A stretch of DNA of 49,126 bases from Mycobacterium sp. IS-1742. Its GTDB lineage: Bacteria; Actinomycetota; Actinomycetes; Mycobacteriales; Mycobacteriaceae. The notes beneath the pieces were generated by a model. It had not been told where the DNA came from. It ran no database searches and saw nothing but the letters and a program-made list of their open reading frames with translations. Position numbers and translations under genes: made by a program. The DNA lies in the NCBI RefSeq assembly GCF_001500125.1, contig NZ_LQIV01000026.1, positions 1 to 49,126 on the forward strand. The letters are read 5' to 3'. This document shows, piece by piece, positions 8,571 to 18,032 of the stretch (positions within the stretch are counted from its first letter, which is position 1; every line of letters starts with the position of its first letter).

Positions 8571-9298
8571 CGGCCCTCCAGTTCGCCGAGTGCGTCGAGC
8601 AGTGCGGTGGTCGCGGGTTCGAGCAGGCGCCTGGCGGCGTCGGCGGCCCCCGCCGGATCGCCCGCCGCGATCGCGGCGGTGACGGCGCGGTAGGCATCGG
8701 GGCGGCCGACCTCTTCGGCCATCATGGTGGCCAGCGCGGGCAGGGCCGGTTCGTAGGTGGCCCGCAAGGTGTTGTACATCAACCGGAACGCGATGGAATC
8801 CGCCCCGTCCACGACGTGGTCCCAGAACGTCAGCGCAAGCCGTTGCGCAGCAACGGGATCGGTTTCGGCTTCGAGGGCGTTCACGGTGTCGTCCAGCAGG
8901 TCGGTGAGGCCGGTCCCGGCCCGCTCGGCCGCCAGTTGGGCGATCTTCGGACCGTTGTGCAACCGGGTCTCGAGGATGCTGCGGACCACGGACAAGTCGA
9001 GCTCCCCGCCTCGCATGAGCAACCGGGGGAGCAGGTCGAGACCCGCGGTGCGCCGGAAGTCGCGCACCGTGGTCGCATCGCCCTGGCGCACCTCGATCAG
9101 GCCGGTGCCGGCGAGCCGCTTGAGCGCTTCACGGATCGCCGGACGCGACACCCCGAGCACTTCGGCGAGCCGCCGCTCACTCGGCAGCGTCTGCCCCGGC
9201 TGCATCTGCCCGCTGAGCACCTCGGAGACGATCTGGTCGAAGACGTCTTCCGGCACCGAGCGGCGGTTGACGGGTTGGAGTGGCATGCCACCCAGCAT
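8567..9298 (-). CDS. FadR-family GntR transcriptional regulator
   Basis: A 243-residue regulator. The N-terminal winged helix includes LPSERRLAEVLGVSRPAIREALKRLAGTGLIEVRQG, a textbook GntR HTH. The C-terminal part is an all-helical FCD/FadR ligand domain with FWDHVVDGADSIAF. Start could be ATG 9298 or ATG 9286 (MPLQPV). A perfect FadR-type half-palindrome TGGTCTGACCA lies 27 nt upstream, suggesting autoregulation. The gene overlaps the hydroxylase gene by 4 nt, making that gene the likely target. Confidence 0.85.
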   Translation of the reverse strand: MLGGMPLQPVNRRSVPEDVFDQIVSEVLSGQMQPGQTLPSERRLAEVLGVSRPAIREALKRLAGTGLIEVRQGDATTVRDFRRTAGLDLLPRLLMRGGELDLSVVRSILETRLHNGPKIAQLAAERAGTGLTDLLDDTVNALEAETDPVAAQRLALTFWDHVVDGADSIAFRLMYNTLRATYEPALPALATMMAEEVGRPDAYRAVTAAIAAGDPAGAADAARRLLEPATTALLDALGELEGR

Positions 9299-9324
9299 GG
9301 CAGCCGGGGTGGTCAGAGGTCAAG

Positions 9325-9335
9325 TGGTCTGACCA
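9325..9335. promoter_or_regulatory. FadR/GntR-type operator upstream of the regulator gene
   Basis: TGGTCTGACCA is a perfect match to the TnGTnnnACnA pattern bound by FadR-subfamily GntR proteins. It sits just upstream of the GntR gene at 8567-9298 and directly after the stop of the lipoprotein gene, so it most likely controls the regulator-hydroxylase operon. Confidence 0.6.
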
Positions 9336-9336
9336 G

Positions 9337-9756
9337 TCAGCAGGTGGTGGTGATCTCGTACTTCGCCTCGGCGGCGGCGGTGGGATTGTCCGCGAACGAC
9401 CCCTTGGCGGTGCCCGTGATCGTGATGACGGAGTTGTCGATGGTGGCCTTACCGTCACCCACGGTGCCCTCCCAGTACGCGCCCGTGAATCCCTCGAGGT
9501 CGCGGATCTCGACCGAATGCGCTTCGACGTTCTCACCGGTGGAGACCGAGGCGGAGAAGCCGGGCGTCTCCTCGCCGAAATCCGAGATGAGCCACGTCCA
9601 GCCGGCCTGACTGCACTCCACCGGAATCTTGGCCGTCTCCGCACCGTTGACCGAGACCTGCGCGGTCCGGGTGCCCAATGCCGGCTCGGACCCGCCGCAC
9701 GCGGAGAGCACGACGACCGAAGCCGCACTCAGCACCATGACGATTCGGTTGTTCAC
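9337..9756 (-). CDS. LpqH-family (19-kDa antigen type) lipoprotein
   Basis: The 139-residue precursor has a lipoprotein signal peptide with lipobox VLSAC and acylated Cys at residue 20, followed by a beta-rich domain. That domain has the LpqH-family pattern: TAQVSVNGAE near the N-terminus, VECSQAGWTW with a second Cys, GYWEGTVGDGKATI-like (AYWEGTVGDGKATI), and a terminal ITTTC. LpqH-type proteins are surface lipoproteins recognised by TLR2 in mycobacteria. No partner is evident; downstream lies a separate regulator operon. Confidence 0.83.
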   Translation of the reverse strand: MNNRIVMVLSAASVVVLSACGGSEPALGTRTAQVSVNGAETAKIPVECSQAGWTWLISDFGEETPGFSASVSTGENVEAHSVEIRDLEGFTGAYWEGTVGDGKATIDNSVITITGTAKGSFADNPTAAAEAKYEITTTC

Positions 9757-9796
9757 GCGCCACCTCTGTTCTGTTGACTCGGTGTCCCGACCCCGC

Positions 9797-10636
9797 TCAC
9801 TGCGGACTTCCCTGCGATGCGGACCGGCAAACCAGCGCTGCGGCGGTCGCCGCGTCGGCGGGCAGGAACGCCTCGATGCTCAGCTCGGCCGCGGTGAGAT
9901 CGAGTGCGGTGCCGAACGTCGTCACAGTGCTGATGAACGTCAGCAGATCGCCACTCTCGGTGCACAATTCGAGTGGAACGGCCACGGTCGACGGATCGGG
10001 GGAGGGCGCCGTCGGCCCCGGGTACGTCTCGAGTTCGGCCAGCAGGGCGATGAGCTCACCGGATCCGCTCGCCGCGACCTCGCGGCGCAGCCGGTCGATC
10101 AGATGATGGCGCCACTGACCGAGATTCGCGATCCGCGGCGCCAGCCCCTCCGGATGCAGCGTCAGCCGCAGCGCATTGGGCTGATCCAGCAGCGACGGTG
10201 CGACCCCCTCGAGGAGCACGGCCGTTGCGGCGTTGGCGCTCAGGATGTTCCAGTGCCGGTCGACGGCGACACACGGGAAGGGGTCGTAGGCCGCAAGCAC
10301 GCGCTGCACACCCTCCCGCACAGCGGCCATCTCCGGATGGCCGAGGCCCCGTTCGGGGTAGACCGGTGCCAGCCCGGCCGCCGTCAGCAGGTGGTTGCGT
10401 TCTCGCAGTGGGACGTCGAGCACTTCGGCCAACCGCAGCACCATCGCCCGGCTCGGGGTCGACCGGCCCGTCTCCAGGAAGCTCACGTGACGGGCCGAGA
10501 CGTCGGCCTCGATCGCCAGATCCAGCTGGCTGAGCCTGCGGCGCTGCCGCCAGGTCCGCAGCACGTCCCCGAACGTCGCGGCGGCGTGGGTGGCGGTCAC
10601 GGGTTCAGTGTCGCGCGCCGACGGTGGCACCGCCAT
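9797..10636 (-). CDS. XRE-family regulator with MmyB-like ligand domain
   Basis: The 279-residue protein has an N-terminal HTH_3 domain (FGDVLRTWRQRRRLSQLDLAIEADVSARHVSFLETGRSTPS) followed by the MmyB-type PAS-like domain, with characteristic YDPFPCVAVDRHWNILSAN and LTLHPEGLAPRIANL. MmyB-like regulators bind small hydrophobic ligands such as fatty acids and usually regulate a divergently transcribed gene. Here the divergent partner is the small membrane protein at 10711. A near-perfect inverted repeat overlaps its start codon. Confidence 0.85.
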   Translation of the reverse strand: MAVPPSARDTEPVTATHAAATFGDVLRTWRQRRRLSQLDLAIEADVSARHVSFLETGRSTPSRAMVLRLAEVLDVPLRERNHLLTAAGLAPVYPERGLGHPEMAAVREGVQRVLAAYDPFPCVAVDRHWNILSANAATAVLLEGVAPSLLDQPNALRLTLHPEGLAPRIANLGQWRHHLIDRLRREVAASGSGELIALLAELETYPGPTAPSPDPSTVAVPLELCTESGDLLTFISTVTTFGTALDLTAAELSIEAFLPADAATAAALVCRSASQGSPQ

Positions 10637-10651
10637 TACTTCGGAGGTAAT
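10635..10651. promoter_or_regulatory. Candidate operator overlapping XRE regulator start
   Basis: ATTACTTCGGAGGTAAT forms 8-bp arms around one base with one mismatch. It overlaps the XRE/MmyB start codon and lies between two divergent genes, as expected for an autoregulatory operator of this family. Confidence 0.5.
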
Positions 10652-10710
10652 TGATGCGATGACGTTGCCTGGGCGAAGGTGGTGTCGTCCACCACGAGAG
10701 GGAGTACCCG

Positions 10711-11058
10711 ATGGAGACGTCCGAGCAGAACATCCCCCGTTGGCTGCGATTCGTGCTGGCGTCCGACCGCGCGGGTTCCTCCTGGTACATCGGTGCCGGG
10801 TTCTTCTTCGCGCCCGCGTTGGCCTGGGCGTCGCCCTGGCCGACCCTGACCACGGTGCTGTGGGTGGTGATCGGCCTGGCCGGGCTGTGGCTCGGCCTGC
10901 TCGGCATCGCGATGGCGACCGGACTCGCGATCGTCCTCCGCTCGAACACCGAGATCCCCGAGGACTATTGGCGGTCGATCATCGACTATCCCGCGAAACC
11001 TACTGTGCGGCCGAAGGTTTCGCGGCAGAGCCGGTGTAGTCGACCTGCCAGTGTTTGA
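10711..11058 (+). CDS. Small two-helix membrane protein divergent from XRE regulator
   Basis: This 115-residue protein starts at ATG 10711 after the purine-rich AGGGAG. It has hydrophobic segments SSWYIGAGFFFAPALAWA and TTVLWVVIGLAGLWLGLLGIAMATGLAIVL and a charged C-terminal tail. I do not recognise a family. Its 3' end overlaps the convergent P450 gene by about 59 nt, so the true end could be debated. Position opposite an MmyB-type regulator suggests it is that regulator's target. Confidence 0.55.
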   Translation: METSEQNIPRWLRFVLASDRAGSSWYIGAGFFFAPALAWASPWPTLTTVLWVVIGLAGLWLGLLGIAMATGLAIVLRSNTEIPEDYWRSIIDYPAKPTVRPKVSRQSRCSRPASV

Positions 11059-12277
11059 TGCCGTTGAGCCAGCCCGACCGCAACCGCTCCGGCTTGCCCA
11101 GCGGCGTGAGGTCGGGCATGTGGTCGGCGATGGCGTTGAACATCAGATCGATCGTCATCCGCGCCAGGTTCGCGCCGATGCAGTAGTGGGCGCCGGTGCC
11201 GCCGAACCCCACATGCGGGTTGGGGTCACGCAGGATGTCGAACGAATACGGATCCTCGAAGACGTCCTCGTCGAAGTTGGCCGAGCGATAGAACATCACC
11301 ACGCGCTGGCCCTTCTTGATGGTCACGCCGGACAGTTCGGTGTCCCACAGCGCGGTGCGCTGGAATGACGTGACGGGCGTCGCCCAGCGGACGATCTCGT
11401 CGGCCGCGGTGGCGGGCCGCTCCCGTTTGAACAACTCCCACTGGTCGGGGAAGTCGGTGAACGCCATCATGCCCTGCGTGATCGAGTTACGGGTCGTCTC
11501 GTTGCCTGCCACCGCCAGCAGGATGACGAAGAACCCGAATTCGTCGTCGGAGAGTTTGTGTCCCTCGACGTCGGCCTGGACGAGTTTGGTGACGAGGTCG
11601 TCGCCGGGGTTGGCGACCCGGTCGGCGGCCATCTGCATGCCGTACATGATCAGTTCCACCGAGGCACCGATCGCGTCGTTGCCGGCGAATTCCGGATCCT
11701 GATCGCCGACCATCTGGTTCGACCAATCGAAGAGCTTCTTGCGGTCCTCCTGCGGCACGCCCATGAGTCCGGCGATCGCCTGCAGTGGGAGCTCACACGA
11801 CACCTGTTCGACGAAGTCACCCGCGCCCTGTTCCAGCGCCGTGCGCGCGATGTGCTGTGCGCGGGCGCCGAGTTCGGCGCGCAGCCGCTCGACCGCCCGC
11901 GGGGTGAAGGCCCGGGACACGATCTGGCGAAGGTGGGTGTGGTGCGGGGCGTCCTGATTGAGCAGGACGTACTTCCCGCGTTCGATCTGCTCGCCGACGG
12001 TGCCGTCCCGGTAGCGCGGGAGCGCGGTCTTCTCGAGGCTCGAGAACACGTCGCTGCGCCGGGACACCTCCTTGACGTCCCGGTGCTTGGTGACGACCCA
12101 GAAGCCGCCGTCGTCGAACCCGCCCGCGCCGACGGGTTGTTCGTTCCACCAGATCGGGGCCACCCGGCGCATCTCGGCCAGTTCCTCGACGGGCAGCCGC
12201 TGGGCGTAGATGTCCGGATCGGTGAAGTCGAACCCAGGCGGCAGATTGGGGCGGAGCCGATCGCTGCTCATGACCAC
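11000..12277 (-). CDS. Cytochrome P450, CYP125 (steroid C26 monooxygenase) family
   Basis: About 425 residues, closely patterned on CYP125: LPPGFDFTDPDIYAQRLPV at the N-terminus, the I-helix oxygen-binding motif AVAGNETTRN, the ExxR-region heme support, PHVGFGGTGAHYCIGANLAR containing the heme-ligand Cys, and terminal GWLNGIKHWQVDYTG. CYP125 enzymes oxidise the terminal side-chain carbon of cholesterol or cholestenone in mycobacteria. GTG 12277 has an AGGAG at the right spacing; ATG 12271 is the alternative. A one-mismatch KstR-type site lies upstream at 12369. The gene stands alone rather than in the large cholesterol cluster, so it may be a paralogue. Confidence 0.88.
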   Translation of the reverse strand: MVMSSDRLRPNLPPGFDFTDPDIYAQRLPVEELAEMRRVAPIWWNEQPVGAGGFDDGGFWVVTKHRDVKEVSRRSDVFSSLEKTALPRYRDGTVGEQIERGKYVLLNQDAPHHTHLRQIVSRAFTPRAVERLRAELGARAQHIARTALEQGAGDFVEQVSCELPLQAIAGLMGVPQEDRKKLFDWSNQMVGDQDPEFAGNDAIGASVELIMYGMQMAADRVANPGDDLVTKLVQADVEGHKLSDDEFGFFVILLAVAGNETTRNSITQGMMAFTDFPDQWELFKRERPATAADEIVRWATPVTSFQRTALWDTELSGVTIKKGQRVVMFYRSANFDEDVFEDPYSFDILRDPNPHVGFGGTGAHYCIGANLARMTIDLMFNAIADHMPDLTPLGKPERLRSGWLNGIKHWQVDYTGSAAKPSAAQ

Positions 12278-12368
12278 GGGGCATCTCCTAAGACGACGTC
12301 TTCTCGTGCCTAACCGCATTGCTACACCACTGCTGGGGCGACCGGGCAAGGTTGCGGAAAGTCCGAAG

Positions 12369-12382
12369 TGGAACGTGTTATC
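12369..12382. promoter_or_regulatory. Degenerate KstR-type operator upstream of CYP125 gene
   Basis: TGGAACGTGTTATC matches the KstR consensus TnnAACnnGTTnnA except for the final base. It lies about 92 bp upstream of the CYP125-type start codon, which fits KstR control of cholesterol side-chain oxidation. The remaining intergenic sequence to 12494 shows no gene. Confidence 0.5.
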
Positions 12383-12494
12383 GCGCCGGCGCGACGAGAC
12401 CGTCGCAGAAACGTTGGCCACTTCTGTAACAAAGCGCGCGTCGACGGAGAACAATCCCGTGTAGCCAGGTCACGCGACGTGGAGGGAGACCGCA

Positions 12495-12995
12495 GTGGCG
12501 ATCGATTTTCGGCGCACCGCCGCCGGTGCAGCGCTGGGGCTCGGCATCGGTCTCGGCATGTTCATGGCGGCGCCCGCCGCAGGTGCGGATCCGGTCCCCG
12601 CGCCGGCCCCCGGCCCGCAGCCCGCGCCCGTCGCGGCTGCCTCGGCGGCACCGGGAGACGTCGCGCCGCTCGCCGCGCCCGCCCCTGCCGATGAGGGTGT
12701 CCCACATCTGTACAGCCCGGACAACCCGCCGCCCGGAACCACGACGACCCCGGTGGCGCCCACGGGCAGCCGCGGGCTGTCCTACCTGCGCGACCTGTGG
12801 CACGCCGTGCAGACCCAGGAGGTCAGCGGCAGCGATGCGATCTTCCTGCTGACGCAGCGTCCGCTCGACCCGGCCGCCACTCCGCCGCCGGGGATGCCGG
12901 CCGGACCGCAGCCCCCGTTGGCGCCGGCGCCCGCTCCCGAACCGGCGCCCGCGCCCGCTCCCGAACCGGCACCCGCGCCTGCTCCCGCGCCGTAG
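12495..12995 (+). CDS. Secreted Pro/Ala-rich protein
   Basis: The 166-residue protein starts at GTG 12495 behind GGAGGGAG. A signal peptide (TAAGAALGLGIGLGMFMAAPAAGA) is followed by a Pro/Ala-rich stretch, a short folded-looking core GLSYLRDLWHAVQTQEVSGSDAIFLLTQRPLD, and a C-terminal PAPAPE repeat. Related exported Pro-rich proteins of unknown function are frequent in mycobacteria. The PA repeats suggest a cell-wall-spanning linker. No function can be assigned. Confidence 0.7.
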   Translation: MAIDFRRTAAGAALGLGIGLGMFMAAPAAGADPVPAPAPGPQPAPVAAASAAPGDVAPLAAPAPADEGVPHLYSPDNPPPGTTTTPVAPTGSRGLSYLRDLWHAVQTQEVSGSDAIFLLTQRPLDPAATPPPGMPAGPQPPLAPAPAPEPAPAPAPEPAPAPAPAP

Positions 12996-13001
12996 CGTCG
13001 G

Positions 13002-15265
<2,264 letters not shown>

Positions 15266-15266
<1 letters not shown>

Positions 15267-15847
15267 CAGCGGTCCTTCCCGAGGGCGTCCTGCAGCAGAG
15301 CGCGCAGTTGGCGGTGAACGGTCTCGAGTGGAGCGACGTCGCGGGCGGCGCGGGCCACGACGATCGCCCCCTCGAAGCTGGTCAGCAGCAGCATGGCGAG
15401 GTCTGCCGCCCGGTCGGCGGCGATCCCGTCGGCCGTCATGCGGTCGGAGATCAGTGCGGTCCAGAGGGTGAATGCGGCGGCCGCCCGTTCGATGACGGGG
15501 GCGGACTGCTCCGGCTTGTCGGGATCGCCCGCCTCGACCGCGACGGCGACCACGGGGCAGCCGGCGCGGTGATCGGTGCGGGTCATCAGGTCCCGATAGC
15601 CGGCGAACAGACCGTCGAGCAGGGTCAGCGAGTCGGGTGCCTGCCTGATCTGCTCGGCCACCCGCTCACCCGCGTAATCGACTGCCTCGCACAGGAGTTG
15701 GGTACGACCACCGGGGAAGTGGTGATAGGCGGACCCGCGTGGCGCGCCGCTGTGCTTCAAGACGTCGGCGATCGCGGTCGGATGGGCGCCCCGTTCCCGG
15801 ATGAGGACCGCGGCAGACCGCACCATGCGTTCACGGGGGGTGGCCAT
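15266..15847 (-). CDS. TetR-family transcriptional regulator
   Basis: A 193-residue TetR regulator. The N-terminal HTH includes RMVRSAAVLIRERG and the recognition region SGAPRGSAYHHFPGGR, typical of the LmrA/YxaF-like subgroup with HxFxGG(R/K) after the HTH. The C-terminal domain holds CPVVAVAVEAGD. It overlaps the oxidoreductase start by one base, so the pair forms an operon. An inverted repeat TATGTA-N8-TACATA lies 21 bp upstream and is the likely autoregulatory operator. Confidence 0.85.
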
Positions 15848-15867
15848 ACCGGTCGTCCTTCCCTCGA

Positions 15868-15887
15868 TATGTATGTCACCTTACATA
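15868..15887. promoter_or_regulatory. TetR-type operator
   Basis: TATGTA (15868-15873) and TACATA (15882-15887) form an inverted repeat with 8-nt spacing just upstream of the TetR start at 15847. It is also within reach of the divergent ferredoxin promoter. Confidence 0.55.
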
Positions 15888-15924
15888 GAACTGCTGGCAA
15901 GCGGAAGGCGCGTCGTCAGAACTG

Positions 15925-15938
15925 AGGACTTTCGGCCC
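15925..15938. promoter_or_regulatory. DosR-like box upstream of ferredoxin gene
   Basis: AGGACTTTCGGCCC matches 11 of 14 positions of the dormancy box core GGGACTWWAGTCCC. It precedes a -10 TAGGCT (15962-15967) by about 24 nt, the spacing expected of an activator site. In M. tuberculosis fdxA (Rv2007c) belongs to the DosR regulon. Confidence 0.45.
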
Positions 15939-15974
15939 CAGCGCACACCCGCAGGGCCTCCCTAGGCTCGCCGC

Positions 15975-16316
15975 ATGACCTATGTGATCGGTAGTGCGTG
16001 TGTGGATGTCGTCGACAAGTCGTGCGTGCCCGAATGCCCCGTCGACTGCATTTATGAGGGGGACCGGGTGATGTACATCAACCCGGAGGAGTGCGTGGAC
16101 TGCGGCGCCTGCCGCGTGATCTGCAAGATGGACGCGATCTTCTACGAGACCGATCTACCCGAGGACCAGCAGCCCCACCTCGCCGACAACGCCGCGTTCT
16201 TCACCGAGGTGCTGCCCGGCCGCGACGCACCGCTCGGCACACCCGGGGGAGCGAGCGCGCTCGGCCGCCTGGGGGTGGACACCCGGCTCGTGGCGAATCT
16301 GCCGCGCCAGAGCTGA
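15975..16316 (+). CDS. fdxA: FdxA-type 7Fe ferredoxin
   Basis: A 113-residue ferredoxin. The N-terminal cluster motif CVDVVDKSCVPECPVDC and second motif CVDCGACRVIC give the [3Fe-4S]/[4Fe-4S] pattern of seven-iron ferredoxins. The C-terminal extension HLADNAAFFTEVLPGRDAPLGTPGGA is characteristic of mycobacterial FdxA (about 114 residues). It carries low-potential electrons in the cytoplasm. ATG 15975 follows TAGGCT by seven bases, a leaderless arrangement. A DosR-like box upstream suggests hypoxic or nitric-oxide induction. Stop codons of this gene and the convergent gene abut. Confidence 0.87.
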   Translation: MTYVIGSACVDVVDKSCVPECPVDCIYEGDRVMYINPEECVDCGACRVICKMDAIFYETDLPEDQQPHLADNAAFFTEVLPGRDAPLGTPGGASALGRLGVDTRLVANLPRQS

Positions 16317-16751
16317 CTACGGCCGGCGGTACTCGATCATCGGCTGCCGGTGCAGCGTCGTATCCCCCGAGGTGACAACGAGTTCGGTGGCCGTCACCCA
16401 GTAGACGACCCCCTCGTTCTCCGCGGAATACCCACCTGCACCGGCCGCCGCCGCGTCCAGCATCAGCGCCGCGTCGTCCTCCAGTCGCACGCCGCGATAC
16501 TGCAGCTGACCGTCCGGGCTCGAACAGATGGCCACCAAGGCATCCTGGGTCCGGCCGAAAGCCGTTGCCTCCGCGGCACCTTGGCAGTAGGCCGCGGTGC
16601 CGACGAAACCGCGGTCGTCGGTGACGAAGTCCGACGACGGATCGGCCGTCGCACCCGGTGCCAGAGCGAGGGCCCCCGCCACGACGAAGCCTGCCGCCCC
16701 GGCCAGGCGCCTACCGCGCGATACCGGTGCTGACGTCGGCGAATCGGCCAT
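16317..16751 (-). CDS. Secreted hypothetical protein
   Basis: A 144-residue precursor with a signal peptide (RRLAGAAGFVVAGALALAPGATADP) and a small mature domain containing two Cys (AAYCQGA and AICSSPDG). The latter half (VRLEDDAALMLDAAAAG, YWVTATELVVTSGD) resembles mycobacterial exported proteins of unknown function. It ends immediately against the FdxA stop and starts 63 nt from the NMO stop, on the same strand as NMO. Confidence 0.68.
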   Translation of the reverse strand: MADSPTSAPVSRGRRLAGAAGFVVAGALALAPGATADPSSDFVTDDRGFVGTAAYCQGAAEATAFGRTQDALVAICSSPDGQLQYRGVRLEDDAALMLDAAAAGAGGYSAENEGVVYWVTATELVVTSGDTTLHRQPMIEYRRP

Positions 16752-16814
16752 TCCGCACGCTAACGCGCGTGGCCGCCTGCGCCCGGGATATCGCCGCCGT
16801 GTCGCGACGGCGCC

Positions 16815-17945
16815 TCAGACGCCCGCGGCCTCGTTGAGGGTGTTGAGCGTGGTCGTCGCGTCCAGGTACTCCTGCACCCAGCGCTCGATCACCGCGGAGG
16901 TCTTCTCCACCTTGTCGAACTGACCGACCACCTGACCGACCGGATTGAACGCGACGTCGACGGTCTCGTTCGGGTACTTGTGCGTGGCCGCGACCGCCAT
17001 CCCGGACACCATGTACTGCAACGGCATTCCGAGCGGCTTGGGGTTCTCCGGCTGCTCCCACGCCTCGGTCCAGTCGTTGCGCAGCATGCGTGCCGGCTTC
17101 CCGGTGAACGAGCGGCTGCGGACGGTGTCGCGGCTGCTCGCCTTCGCGTACGCGGCCTGCTGCACCGGGGTGTTCTCGGCCTCCTCCACCATCAGCCACT
17201 GCGAACCCGTCCACGCACCCGCGGCGCCCAGCGCCAGCGCGGCCGCGATCTGTTGACCGCTGCCGATGCCGCCCGCGGCCAGCACCGGCACCGGTGCGAC
17301 CTCCTTGACGACCTGCGGCCACAGCACGATCGAGCCGACCTCGCCGCTGTGGCCGCCGGCTTCACCGCCCTGGGCGATGATGATGTCCACACCGGCATCG
17401 GCGTGTTTGCGCGCCTGCGACGGCGATCCGCACAACGCGGCGACCTTGCGGCCGGCCTCGTGGATGTTCTTGATCATGTCGGCGGGCGGCGTGCCGAGCG
17501 CGTTGGCGATCAGCGTCATCTTCGGGTGTCGCAGCGCGATCTCCACCTGGGGGGTGGCGGTCGCCTCGGTCCAGCCCAGCAGCTGCAGCGCGTTGTCGTC
17601 GCTGTCGTCGGTCGGCACACCGTGGTCCTTGAGGATGCTCTTCGCGAAGTCGAGGTGTTCCTGCGGAACGAGCGACTGCAGCATGCCCTTGAGCTCGTCG
17701 GCGGACATGTTGGCGTCCATGCCCTCGTACTTGTTGGGGATGACGATGTCGACGCCGTAGGGGTGATCGCCGATGTGTTCGTCGATCCAGTTCAGTTCGA
17801 TCTCGAGCTGCTCGGGGGTGAAGCCGACCGCGCCGAGCACGCCGAAGCCGCCGGCCTTGCTCACCGCGACGACGACGTCGCGGCAGTGCGTGAAGGCGAA
17901 GATCGGGAACTCGATGCCGAGACTTTGTGAAAGTGCTGTCTTCAT
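16815..17945 (-). CDS. Nitronate monooxygenase-like flavoprotein with element-supplied 5' end
   Basis: The 376-residue TIM-barrel flavoenzyme is of the 2-nitropropane dioxygenase/NMO family (Rv1894c/Rv1533 type): FPIFAFTHCRDVVVAVSKAGGFGVLGAVGF, the FMN-phosphate region GGEAGGHSG, and AAGGIGSGQQIAAALALGAAGAW. It oxidises alkyl nitronates or related lipophilic substrates. The gene is intact, but its first eight residues (MKTALSQS) are encoded by the integrated element. The native N-terminus (MHTAICDE) lies at attR, 11.3 kb away. ATG 17945 has no Shine-Dalgarno; GTG 17960 is in frame but overlaps the KstR-like box. Expression therefore depends on sequence carried by the element. Confidence 0.85.
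   Translation of the reverse strand: MKTALSQSLGIEFPIFAFTHCRDVVVAVSKAGGFGVLGAVGFTPEQLEIELNWIDEHIGDHPYGVDIVIPNKYEGMDANMSADELKGMLQSLVPQEHLDFAKSILKDHGVPTDDSDDNALQLLGWTEATATPQVEIALRHPKMTLIANALGTPPADMIKNIHEAGRKVAALCGSPSQARKHADAGVDIIIAQGGEAGGHSGEVGSIVLWPQVVKEVAPVPVLAAGGIGSGQQIAAALALGAAGAWTGSQWLMVEEAENTPVQQAAYAKASSRDTVRSRSFTGKPARMLRNDWTEAWEQPENPKPLGMPLQYMVSGMAVAATHKYPNETVDVAFNPVGQVVGQFDKVEKTSAVIERWVQEYLDATTTLNTLNEAAGV
17905..17921. repeat. attL core
   Basis: GGGAACTCGATGCCGAG is identical to the attR core; five further bases (AAGAT) upstream match after one mismatch. It falls within codons 9-14 of the NMO gene, read on the minus strand as LGIEFP. Confidence 0.85.
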
Positions 17946-17952
17946 GCAGAAC

Positions 17953-17966
17953 TGTAACACGTTCTA
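17953..17966. promoter_or_regulatory. KstR-type operator carried by the element upstream of NMO
   Basis: TGTAACACGTTCTA is a full match to TnnAACnnGTTnnA. It lies eight bases upstream of the new NMO start codon, on the element side of attL. The flanking CTAGTT also resembles the native site at attR. It would place the reconstituted NMO gene under a KstR-like repressor. Confidence 0.65.
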
Positions 17967-18032
17967 GTTAGTGATCTCTGGTTCGGAGCGTCGATACTTG
18001 GACAATGCGAACTGCCTGTTACCCTCCCTGAC

